Of a DNA stretch of 64,000 nt, positions 48,401 to 62,100 are shown piece after piece. This DNA comes from Meconema thalassinum (Eukaryota > Arthropoda > Insecta > Orthoptera > Tettigoniidae), in NCBI GenBank assembly GCA_946902985.2, contig CAMPQE020000053.1, positions 930,001-994,000 of the forward strand, written 5' to 3'. The notes under the pieces were generated by a model, which had not been told where the DNA came from, made no database searches, and saw only the letters and a list, made by a program, of their open reading frames with translations. Position 1 is the first letter of the stretch; every line of letters begins with the position of its first letter. The position numbers and the translations under genes are program-made.

Positions 48401-51400
48401 TGCCACTACTAATCTGCCTAATATCTACTAGGGCTTGGCGCAACCTGTATACCATCACTGTTGCCACTACTAATCTTCCTTATATCTACTAGGGCTTGGT
48501 GCAACCTGTGTACCATCACTGTTGCCACTACTAATCTGCCTTATATCTACTAGGTCTTGGTGCAACCTGTGTACCATCACTGTTGCCACTACTAATCTGC
48601 CTTATATCTTCTAGGGCTTGGTGCAACCTGTGTACCATCACTGTTGCCACTACTAATCTACCTTATATCCACTAGGGCTTGGCGCAACCTGTATACCATC
48701 ACTGTTGCCACTACTAATCTACCTTATATCTACTAGGGCTTGGCGCAACCTGTATACCATCACTGTTGCCACTACTAATCTGCCTTATATCTACTAGGGA
48801 TTGGTGCAACCTGAATTCCACCAGTGTTGACACTACTAATCTTCCTTATATCCACTAGGGCTTGGTGCAACCTGTGTACCATCACTGTTGCCACTACTAA
48901 TCTACCTTATATCTACTAGGGCTTGGCGCAACCTGTGTACCATCACTGTTGCCACTACTAATCTACCTTATATCTACTAGGGCTTGGCGCAACCTGTGTA
49001 CCATCACTGTTGCCACTACTAATCTACCTTATATCTACTAGTGCTTGGCGCAACCTGTGTACCATCACTGTTGCCACTACTAATCTACCTTATATCTACT
49101 AGGGCTTGGCGCAACCTGTGTACCATCATTGTTGCCACTACTAATCTACCTTATATCTACTGGGGCTTGGTGCAACCTGTATACCATCACTGTTGACACT
49201 ACTAATCTATCTTATATCTACTAGGGCTTGGTGCAACCTGTGTACCATCACTGTTGACACTACTAATCTGCCTTATATCTACTAGTGCTTGGAGCAACCT
49301 GTGTACCATCACTGTTGCCACTACTAATCTACCTTATATCTACTATGGCTTGGCGCAACCTGTGTACCATCACTGTTGCCACTACTAATCTACCTTATAT
49401 CTACTAGGGCTTGGTGCAACCTGTATACCATCACTGTTGACACTACTAATCTATCTTATATCTACTAGGGCTTGGTGCAACCTGTATACCATCACTGTTG
49501 CCACTACTAATCTACCTTATATCCACTAGGGCTTGGCGCAACCTGTGTACTATCACTGTTGCCACTACTAATCTACCTTATATCTACTATGGCTTGGCGC
49601 AACCTGTGTACCATCACTGTTGACACTACTAAACTACCTTATATCTACTATGGCTTGGCGCAACCTGTGTACCATCACTGTTGCCACTACTAATCTACCT
49701 TATATCCACTAGGGCTTGGCGCAACCTGTGTACCATCACTGTTGCCACTACTAATCTACCTTATATCTACTATGGCTTGGCGCAACCTGTGTACCATCAC
49801 TGTTGCCACTACTAATCTACCTTATATCTACTAGGGCTTGGCGCAACCTGTATACCATCACTGTTGCCACTACTAATCTACCTTATATCTACTAGGGCTT
49901 GGTGCAACCTGTATACCATCACTGTTGACACTTCTTATCTATCTTATATCTACTAGGGCTTGGTGCAACCTGTATACCATCACTGTTGACACTACTAATC
50001 TACCTTATATCTACTATGGCTTGGCGCAACCTGTGTACCATCACTGTTGCCACTACTAATCTGCCTTATATCCACTAGGGCTTGGCGCAACCTGTGTACC
50101 ATCACTGTTGCCACTACTAATCTACCTTATATCAACTATGGCTTGGCGCAACCTGTGTACCATCGCTGTTGCCACTACTAATCTACCTTATATCCACTAT
50201 GGCTTGGCGTAACCTGTATACCATCACTGTTGCCACTACTAATCTACCTTATATCTACTATGGCTTGGCGCAACCTGTGTACCATCACTGTTGCCACTAC
50301 TAATCTACCTTATATCTACTAGGGCTTGGCGCAACCTGTATACCATCACTGTTGCCACTACTAATCTACCTTATATCTACTGGGGCTTGGCGCAACCTGT
50401 ATACCATCACTGTTGACACTACTAATTCACCTTATATCTACTAGGGCTTGGCGCAACCTGTATACCATCACTGTTGCCACTACTTATCTACCTTATATCT
50501 ACTGTGGCTTGACGCAATCGGTATACCATCACTGTTGACACTACTAATCTACCTTATATCTACTAGGCTTGGCGAAACCTGTATACCATCACTGTTGCCA
50601 CTACTAATCTACCTTATATCTACTAGGGCTTGGCGCAACCTGTATAACATCACTTTTGCCACTACTAATCTACCTTATACTACTAGGGCTTGGCGCAACC
50701 TGTGTACTATCACTGTTGCCACTACTAATCTACCTTATATCTACTATGGCTTGGCGCAACCTGTGTACCATAACTGTTGACACTACTAATCTACCTTATA
50801 TCTACTATGGCTTGGCGCAACCTGTGTACCATCACTGTTGACACTACTAATCTACCTTATATCCACTAGGGCTTGGCGCAACCTGTGTACCATCACTGTT
50901 GCCACTACTAATCTACCTTATATCTACTATGGCTTGGCGCAACCTGTGTACCATCACTGTTGCCACTACTAATCTACCTTATATATACTAGGGCTTGGCG
51001 CAACCTGTATACCATCACTGTTGCCACTACTAATCTACCTTATATCTACTAGGGCTTGGTACAACCTGTATACCATCACTGTTGACACTACTAATCTATC
51101 TTATATCTACTAGGGCTTGGTGAAACCTGTATACCATCACTGTTGACACTACTAATCTACCTTTTATCTACTATGGCTTGGCGCAACCTGTGTACCATCA
51201 CTGTTGCCACTACTAATCTACCTTATATCCACTAGGGCTTGGCGCAACCTGTGTACCATCACTGTTGCCACTACTAATCTACCTTATATCTACTATGGCT
51301 TGGCGCAACCTGTGTACCGTCGCTGTTGCCACTACTAATCTACCTTATATCTACTATGGCTTGGCGCAACCTGTACACCATCACTGTTGCCACTACTAAT

Positions 51401-52290
51401 CTACCTTATATCTACTATGGCTTGGCGCAACCTGTGTACCATCACTGTTGCCACTACTAATCTACCTTATATCTACTAGGGCTTGGCGCAACCTGTATAC
51501 CATCACTGTTGCCACTACTAATCTACCTTATATCTACTGGGGCTTGGCGCAACCTGTATACCATCACTGTTGACACTACTAATTCACCTTATATCTACTA
51601 GGGCTTGGCGCAACCTGTATACCATCACTGTTGCCACTACTTATCTACCTTATATCTACTGTGGCTTGACGCAACCTGTATACCATCACTGTTGACACTA
51701 CTAATCTACCTTATATCTACTAGGCTTGGCGAAACCTGTATACCATCACTGTTGCCACTACTAATCTACCTTATATCTACTAGGGCTTGGCGCAACCTGT
51801 ATACCATCACTTTTGCCACTACTAATCTACCTTATACTACTAGGGCTTGGCGCAACCTGTATACCATCACTGTTGCCACTACTAATGTACCTTATATCTT
51901 CTAGGGCTTGTTGCAACCTGTGTACCATCACTGTTGCCACTACTAATCTACCTTATATCTACTAGGGCTTGGTGCAACCTGTGTACCATCACTGTTGCCA
52001 CTACTAATCTACCTTATATCTACTGGGGCTTGGCGCAACCTGTATTCCATCACTGTTGACACTACTAATTCACCTTATATCTACTAGGGCTTGGCGCAAC
52101 CTGTATACCATCACTGTTGCCACTACTAATCTACCTTATATCTACTAGGGCTTGGTGCAACCTGTGTACCATCACTGTTGCCACTACTAATCTACCTTAT
52201 ATCTACTAGGGCTTGGCGCAACCTGTATACCATCACTGTTGCCACTACTAATCTACCTCTTATCTACTAGGGCTTGGCGCAACCTGTATT
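45403..52290. repeat. Higher-order block, copy 1 (6,888 bp)
   Basis: Matches 52291-59178 at a constant offset of 6,888 bp (113 monomer lengths minus 5 bp). Rare private variants occur at the same relative place in both copies: 'caacactg' (47174 and 54062), 'gcttcgtgc' (47458 and 54346), 'cacttcttatc' (49928 and 56816). Only a handful of differences were noticed by eye. The left boundary is judged from where upstream monomers stop matching. Confidence 0.85.
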
Positions 52291-55200
52291 CCATCACTGT
52301 TGACACTACTAATTCACCTTATATCTACTGGGGCTTGGCGCAACCTGTATTCCATCACTGTTGCCACTACTAATCTACCTTATATATACTAGGGCTTGGC
52401 GCAACCTGTATACCATCACTGTTGACACTACTAATTTACCTTATATCTACTAGGGCTGGGCGCAACCTTCTCACCATCACTGTTGCCACTACTAATCTAC
52501 CTTATATCTACTAGGGCTTGGCGCAACCTGTATACCATCACTGTTGACACTACTAATTTACCTTATATTTACTAGGGCTTGGCAGAACCCGTATACCATC
52601 ACTGTTGCCACTACTAATCTACCTTATATCTACTAGGGCTTGGCGCAACCTGCTCACCATCACTGTTGCTACTACTAATCTACCTTATATCTACTAGGGC
52701 TTGGCGCAACCTGTATACCATCACTGTTGCCACTACTAATCTACCTTATATCTACTAGGGCTTGGCGCAACCTGTATTCCATCACTGTTGACACTACTAA
52801 TTTACCTTATATCTACTGGGGCTTGGCACAACCTGTATACCATAACTGTTGACACTACTAATTTACCATATATCTACTAGGGCTGGGCGCAACCTGCTCA
52901 CAATCACTGTTGTCACTACTAATCTACCTTATATCTACTAGGGCTTGGCGCAACCTGTATACCATCACTGTTGACACTAGTAATTCACCTTATATCTACT
53001 AGGGCTTGGCGCAACCTGTATACCATCACTGTTGACACTACTAATTTACCTTATATCTTTTAGGGCTGGGCGCAACCTGCTCACCATCACTGTTGCCACT
53101 ACTAATCTACCTTATATCTACTAGGGATTGGTGCAACCTGAATTCCACCAGTGTTGACACTACTAATCTACCTTATATCCACTAGGGCTTGGTGCAACCT
53201 GTATACCATCACTGTTGCCACTACTAATCTACCTTATATCTACTAGGGCTTGGTGCAACCTGTGTACCATCACTGTTGCCACTACTAATCTGCCTTATAT
53301 CTACTAGGGATTGGTGCAACCTGTGTACCATCACTGTTGCCACTACTAATCTACCTTATATCTACTAGGGCTTGGCGCAACCTGTATATCATCACTGTTG
53401 CCACTACTAATCTACCATATATCTACTAGTGCTTGGTGCAACCTGTATACCATCACTGTTGCCACTACTAATCTACCTTATATCTACTAGGGATTGGTGC
53501 AATCTGTGTACCATCACTGTTGCCACTACTAATCTACCTTATATCTACTAGAGATTGGTGCAACCTGTGTACCATCACTGTTGCCACTACTAATCTACCT
53601 TATATCTACTAGTGCTTGGTGCAACCTGTATACCATCACTGTTGCCACTACTAATCTACCTTATATCTCCTAGGGCTTGGTGCAACCTGTGTACCATCAC
53701 TGTTGCCACTACTTATCTGCCTTATATCTACTAGGGATTGGTGCAACCTGTGTACCATCACTGTTGCCACTACTAATCTACCTTATATCTACTAGGGCTT
53801 GGCGCAACCTGTATACCATCACTGTTGCCACTACTAATCTACCTTATATCTACTAGTGCTTGGTGCAACCTGTATACCATCACTGTTGCCACTACTAATC
53901 TACCTTATATCTACTAGTGCTTGGTGCAACCTGTATACCATCACTGTTGCCACTACTAATCTACCTTATATCTACTAGGGCTTGGTGCAACCTGTGTACC
54001 ATCACTGTTGCCACTACTAATCTGCCTTATATCTACTAGGGATTGGTGCAACCTGTGTACCAACACTGTTGCCACTACTAATCTACCTTATATCTACTAG
54101 GGCTTGGCGCAAACTGTATACCATCACTGTTGCCACTACTAAACTACCTTTTATCTACTAGTGCTTGGTGCAACCTGTATACCATCACTGTTGCCACTAC
54201 TAATCTACCTTATATCTACTAGGGATTGGTGCAACCTGTGTACCATCACTGTTGCCACTACTAATCTACCTTATATCTACTAGGGCTTGGTGCAACCTCT
54301 GTACCATCACTGTTGCCACTACTAATCTGCCTTATATCTACTAGGGCTTCGTGCAACCTGTGTACCATCACTGTTGCCACTACTAATCTACCTTATATCT
54401 ACTAGGGCTTGGTGCAACCTGTTTACCATCACTGTTGCCACTACTAATCTACCTTATATCTACTAGGGCTTGGTGCAACCTGTGTACCATCACTGTTGAC
54501 ACTACTAATCTACCTTATATCTACTAGGGCTGGTGCAACCTGTGTACCATCACTGTTGCCACTACTAATCTACCTTATATCTACTAGGGCTTGGTACAAC
54601 CTGTGTACCATCACTGTTGCCACTACTAATCTGCCTTATATCTACTAGGGATTGGTGCAACCTGTGTACCATCACTGTTGCCACTACTAATCTACCTCTT
54701 ATCTACTAGGGCTTGGCGCAACCTGTATATCATCACTGTTGCCACTACTAATCTGCCTTATATCTACTAGGGATTGGTGCAACCTGTGTACCATCACTGT
54801 TGCCACTACTAATCTGCCTTATATCTACTAGGGATTGGTGCAACCTGTGTACCATCACTGTTGCCACTACTAATCTGCCTTATATCTACTAGGGCTTGGC
54901 GCAACCTGTATACCATCACTGTTGCCACTACTAATCTACCTCTTATCTACTAGGGCTTGGCGCAACCTGTGTACCATCACTGTTGCCACTACTAATCTAC
55001 CTTATATCTACTAGGGCTTGGTGCAACCTGTGTACCATCACTGTTGCCACTACTAATCTGCCTTATATCTACTAGGGCTTGGTGCAACCTGTGTACCATC
55101 ACTGTTGCCACTACTAATCTACCTTATATCTACTAGGGCTTGGTGCAACCTGTGTACCATCACTGTTGCCACTACTAATCTACCTTATATCTACTAGGGC

Positions 55201-58200
55201 TTGGTGCATCCTGTATACCGTCACTGTTGCCACTACTAATCTACCTTATATCTACTAGGGCTTGGCGCAACCTGTATACCATCACTGTTGCCACTACTAA
55301 TCTGCCTAATATCTACTAGGGCTTGGCGCAACCTGTATACCATCACTGTTGCCACTACTAATCTACCTTATATCTACTAGGGCTTGGTGCAACCTGTGTA
55401 CCATCACTGTTGCCACTACTAATCTGCCTTATATCTACTAGGTCTTGGTGCAACCTGTGTACCATCACTGTTGCCACTACTAATCTGCCTTATATCTACT
55501 AGGGCTTGGTGCAACCTGTGTACCATCACTGTTGCCACTACTAATCTACCTTATATCCACTAGGGCTTGGCGCAACCTGTATACCATCACTGTTGCCACT
55601 ACTAATCTACCTTATATCTACTAGGGCTTGGCGCAACCTGTATACCATCACTGTTGCCACTACTAATCTGCCTTATATCTACTAGGGATTGGTGCAACCT
55701 GAATTCCACCAGTGTTGACACTACTAATCTTCCTTATATCCACTAGGGCTTGGTGCAACCTGTGTACCATCACTGTTGCCACTACTAATCTACCTTATAT
55801 CTACTAGGGCTTGGCGCAACCTGTGTACCATCACTGTTGCCACTACTAATCTACCTTATATCTACTAGGGCTTGGCGCAACCTGTGTACCATCACTGTTG
55901 CCACTACTAATCTACCTTATATCTACTAGTGCTTGGCGCAACCTGTGTACCATCACTGTTGCCACTACTAATCTACCTTATATCTACTAGGGCTTGGCGC
56001 AACCTGTGTACCATCATTGTTGCCACTACTAATCTACCTTATATCTACTGGGGCTTGGTGCAACCTGTATACCATCACTGTTGACACTACTAATCTATCT
56101 TATATCTACTAGGGCTTGGTGCAACCTGTGTACCATCACTGTTGACACTACTAATCTGCCTTATATCTACTAGTGCTTGGAGCAACCTGTGTACCATCAC
56201 TGTTGCCACTACTAATCTACCTTATATCTACTATGGCTTGGCGCAACCTGTGTACCATCACTGTTGCCACTACTAATCTACCTTATATCTACTAGGGCTT
56301 GGTGCAACCTGTATACCATCACTGTTGACACTACTAATCTATCTTATATCTACTAGGGCTTGGTGCAACCTGTATACCATCACTGTTGCCACTACTAATC
56401 TACCTTATATCCACTAGGGCTTGGCGCAACCTGTGTACTATCACTGTTGCCACTACTAATCTACCTTATATCTACTATGGCTTGGCGCAACCTGTGTACC
56501 ATCACTGTTGACACTACTAAACTACCTTATATCTACTATGGCTTGGCGCAACCTGTGTACCATCACTGTTGCCACTACTAATCTACCTTATATCCACTAG
56601 GGCTTGGCGCAACCTGTGTACCATCACTGTTGCCACTACTAATCTACCTTATATCTACTATGGCTTGGCGCAACCTGTGTACCATCACTGTTGCCACTAC
56701 TAATCTACCTTATATCTACTAGGGCTTGGCGCAACCTGTATACCATCACTGTTGCCACTACTAATCTACCTTATATCTACTAGGGCTTGGTGCAACCTGT
56801 ATACCATCACTGTTGACACTTCTTATCTATCTTATATCTACTAGGGCTTGGTGCAACCTGTATACCATCACTGTTGACACTACTAATCTACCTTATATCT
56901 ACTATGGCTTGGCGCAACCTGTGTACCATCACTGTTGCCACTACTAATCTGCCTTATATCCACTAGGGCTTGGCGCAACCTGTGTACCATCACTGTTGCC
57001 ACTACTAATCTACCTTATATCAACTATGGCTTGGCGCAACCTGTGTACCATCGCTGTTGCCACTACTAATCTACCTTATATCCACTATGGCTTGGCGTAA
57101 CCTGTATACCATCACTGTTGCCACTACTAATCTACCTTATATCTACTATGGCTTGGCGCAACCTGTGTACCATCACTGTTGCCACTACTAATCTACCTTA
57201 TATCTACTAGGGCTTGGCGCAACCTGTATACCATCACTGTTGCCACTACTAATCTACCTTATATCTACTGGGGCTTGGCGCAACCTGTATACCATCACTG
57301 TTGACACTACTAATTCACCTTATATCTACTAGGGCTTGGCGCAACCTGTATACCATCACTGTTGCCACTACTTATCTACCTTATATCTACTGTGGCTTGA
57401 CGCAATCGGTATACCATCACTGTTGACACTACTAATCTACCTTATATCTACTAGGCTTGGCGAAACCTGTATACCATCACTGTTGCCACTACTAATCTAC
57501 CTTATATCTACTAGGGCTTGGCGCAACCTGTATAACATCACTTTTGCCACTACTAATCTACCTTATACTACTAGGGCTTGGCGCAACCTGTGTACTATCA
57601 CTGTTGCCACTACTAATCTACCTTATATCTACTATGGCTTGGCGCAACCTGTGTACCATAACTGTTGACACTACTAATCTACCTTATATCTACTATGGCT
57701 TGGCGCAACCTGTGTACCATCACTGTTGACACTACTAATCTACCTTATATCCACTAGGGCTTGGCGCAACCTGTGTACCATCACTGTTGCCACTACTAAT
57801 CTACCTTATATCTACTATGGCTTGGCGCAACCTGTGTACCATCACTGTTGCCACTACTAATCTACCTTATATATACTAGGGCTTGGCGCAACCTGTATAC
57901 CATCACTGTTGCCACTACTAATCTACCTTATATCTACTAGGGCTTGGTACAACCTGTATACCATCACTGTTGACACTACTAATCTATCTTATATCTACTA
58001 GGGCTTGGTGAAACCTGTATACCATCACTGTTGACACTACTAATCTACCTTTTATCTACTATGGCTTGGCGCAACCTGTGTACCATCACTGTTGCCACTA
58101 CTAATCTACCTTATATCCACTAGGGCTTGGCGCAACCTGTGTACCATCACTGTTGCCACTACTAATCTACCTTATATCTACTATGGCTTGGCGCAACCTG

Positions 58201-59178
58201 TGTACCGTCGCTGTTGCCACTACTAATCTACCTTATATCTACTATGGCTTGGCGCAACCTGTACACCATCACTGTTGCCACTACTAATCTACCTTATATC
58301 TACTATGGCTTGGCGCAACCTGTGTACCATCACTGTTGCCACTACTAATCTACCTTATATCTACTAGGGCTTGGCGCAACCTGTATACCATCACTGTTGC
58401 CACTACTAATCTACCTTATATCTACTGGGGCTTGGCGCAACCTGTATACCATCACTGTTGACACTACTAATTCACCTTATATCTACTAGTGCTTGGCGCA
58501 ACCTGTATACCATCACTGTTGCCACTACTTATCTACCTTATATCTACTGTGGCTTGACGCAACCTGTATACCATCACTGTTGACACTACTAATCTACCTT
58601 ATATCTACTAGGCTTGGCGAAACCTGTATACCATCACTGTTGCCACTACTAATCTACCTTATATCTACTAGGGCTTGGCGCAACCTGTATACCATCACTT
58701 TTGCCACTACTAATCTACCTTATACTACTAGGGCTTGGCGCAACCTGTATACCATCACTGTTGCCACTACTAATGTACCTTATATCTTCTAGGGCTTGTT
58801 GCAACCTGTGTACCATCACTGTTGCCACTACTAATCTACCTTATATCTACTAGGGCTTGGTGCAACCTGTGTACCATCACTGTTGCCACTACTAATCTAC
58901 CTTATATCTACTGGGGCTTGGCGCAACCTGTATTCCATCACTGTTGACACTACTAATTCACCTTATATCTACTAGGGCTTGGCGCAACCTGTATACCATC
59001 ACTGTTGCCACTACTAATCTACCTTATATCTACTAGGGCTTGGTGCAACCTGTGTACCATCACTGTTGCCACTACTAATCTACCTTATATCTACTAGGGC
59101 TTGGCGCAACCTGTATACCATCACTGTTGCCACTACTAATCTACCTCTTATCTACTAGGGCTTGGCGCAACCTGTATT
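52291..59178. repeat. Higher-order block, copy 2 (6,888 bp)
   Basis: Direct tandem copy of the preceding block. After about 59178 the array instead continues with sequence resembling 41131 onward (offset 18,044 bp), so the duplication ends inside a larger mosaic. Confidence 0.85.
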
Positions 59179-62100
59179 TCATCACTGTTGCCATTACTAA
59201 TCTACCTTATATCTACTAGGGCTTGGTGCAATCTGTGTACCATCACTGTTGCCACTACTAATCTACCTTATATCTACTAGTGCTTGGTGCAACCTGTATA
59301 CCATCACTGTTGCCACTACTAATCTACCTTATATCTACTAGGGATTGGTGCAATCTGTGTACCATCACTGTTGCCACTACTAATCTACCTTATATCTACT
59401 AGGGATTGGTGCAACCTGTGTACCATCACTGTTGCCACTACTAATCTACCTTATATCTACTAGGGCTTGGTGCAATCTGTGTACCATCACTGTTGCCACT
59501 ACTAATCTACCTTATATCTATTAGGGATTGGTGCAACCTGTGTACCATCAATGTTGCCACTACTAATCTGCCTTATATCTACTAGGGATTGGTGCAACCT
59601 GTGTACCATCACTGTTGCCACTACTAATCTACCTTATATCTACTAGGGCTTGGCGCAACCTGTATACCATCACTGTTGCCACTACTAATCTACCTTACAT
59701 CTACTAGGGCTTGGCGCAACCTGTATACCATCACTGTTGCCACTACTAATCTACCTTATATCTACTAGTGCTTGGTGCAACCTGTATACCATCACTGTTG
59801 CCACTACTAATCTACCTTATATCTACTAGGGCTTGGTGCAACCTGTGTACCATCACTGTTGCCACTACTAATCTGCCTTATATCTACTAGGGATTGGTGC
59901 AACCTGTGTACCATCACTGTTGCCACTACTAATCTACCTTATATCTACTAGGGCTTGGCGCAACCTGTATACCATCACTGTTGCCACTACTAATCTACCT
60001 TATATCTACTAGTGCATGGTGCAACCAGTATACCATTACTGTTGCCACTACTAATCTACCTTATATCTACTAGGGCTTGGTGCAACCTGTGTACCATCAC
60101 TGTTGCCACTACTAATCTACCTTATATATACTAGGGCTTGGTGCAACCTGTGTACCATCACTGTTGACACTACTAATCTACCTTATATCTACTAGGGCTT
60201 GGCGCAACCTATATACCATCACTGTTGCCACTACTAATCTACCTCTTTTCTACTAGGGCTTGGCGCAACCTGTATATCATCACTGTTGCCACTACTAATC
60301 TACCTTATATCTACTAGGGCTTGGCGCAACCTGTATTCCATCACTGTTGACACTACTAATCTACCTCTTATCTACTAGGGCTTGGCGCAACCTGTATACC
60401 ATCACTGTTGCCACTACTAATCTACCTTATATCTACTAGGGCTTGGCGCAACCTGTATATCATCACTGTTGCCACTACTAATCTACCTTATATCTACTAG
60501 GGCTTGGCGCAACCTGTATATCATAACTGTTGCCACTACTAATCTACCTTATGTCTACTAGGGCTTGGTGCAACCTGTGTACCATCACTGTTGCCACTAC
60601 TAATCTACCTTATATCTACTAGGGCTTGGCGCAACCTGTATACCATCACTGTTGCCACTATTAATCTACCTTATATCCACTAGGGCTTAGGGCAACCTGT
60701 ATACCATCACTGTTGACACTACCAATCTACCTTATATCCACTAGGGCTTAGGGCAACCTGTATACCATCACTGTTGACACTACCAATCTACCGTATATCC
60801 ACTAGGGCTTAGGGCAACCTGTATACCATCACTGTTGCCACTACTAATCTACCTTATATCCACTAGGGCTTAGGGCAACCTGTATACCATCACTGTTGAC
60901 ACTACCAATCTACCTTATATCCACTATGGCTTAGGGCAACCTGTATACCATCACTGTTGCCACAACCAATCTACCTTATATCTACTAGGGCTTGGCGCAA
61001 CCTGTATACCATCACTGTTGACACTACTAATTTACCTTATATCTACTAGGGCTTGGTGCAATCTGTGTACCATCACTGTTGCCACTACTAATCTACCTTA
61101 TATCTACTAGTGCTTGGTGCAACCTGTATACCATCACTGTTGCCACTACTAATCTACCTTTTATCTACTAGGGATTGGTGCAATCTGTGTACCATCACTG
61201 TTGCCACTACTAATCTACCTTATATCTACTAGGGAATGGTGAAACCTGTGTACCATCACTGTTGCCACTACTAATCTACCTTATATCTACTAGGGCTTGG
61301 TGCAATCTGTGTACCATCACTGTTGCCACTACTAATCTACCTTATATCTACTAGGGATTGGTGCAACCTGTGTACCATCACTGTTGCCACTACTAATCTG
61401 CCTTATATCTACTAGGGATTGGTGCAACCTGTGTACCATCACTGTTGCCACTACTAATCTACCTTATATCTACTAGGGCTTGGCGCAACCTGTATACCAT
61501 CACTGTTGCCACTACTAATCTACCTTACATTTACTAGGGCTTGGCGCAACCTGTATACCATCACTGTTGCCACTACTAATCTACCTTATATCTACTAGTG
61601 CTTGGTGCAACCTGTATACCATCACTGTTGCCACTACTAATCTACCTTATATCTACTAGGGCTTGGTGCAACCTGTGTACCATCACTGTTGCCACTACTA
61701 ATCTGCCTTATATCTACTAGGGATTGGTGCAACCTGTGTACCATCACTGTTGCCACTAATAATCTACCTTATATCTACTAGGGCTTGGCGCAACCTGTAT
61801 ACCATCACTGTTGCCACTACTAATCTACCTTATATCTACTAGTGCTTGGTGCAACCTGTATACCATCACTGTTGCCACTACTAATCTACCTTATATCTAC
61901 TAGGGATTGGTTCAACCTGTTTACCATCACTGTTGCCACTACTAATCTACCTTATATCTACTAGGGCTTGGTGCAACCTGTGTACCATCACTGTTGCCAC
62001 TACTAAAGTGCCTTATATCTACTAGGGCTTGGTGCAACCTGTGTACCATTACTGTTGCCACTACTAATCTACCTTATATCTACTAGGGCTTGGTGCAACC

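Noticed and set aside
27245..58792. Open frames of 61-110 codons repeated through the satellite (e.g. 39109-39408, 50448-50780, 57336-57668)
   Set aside because: They arise because the 61-bp monomer rotates through all three frames and some variants replace the TAG. No start context, no domain, and composition identical to the satellite.
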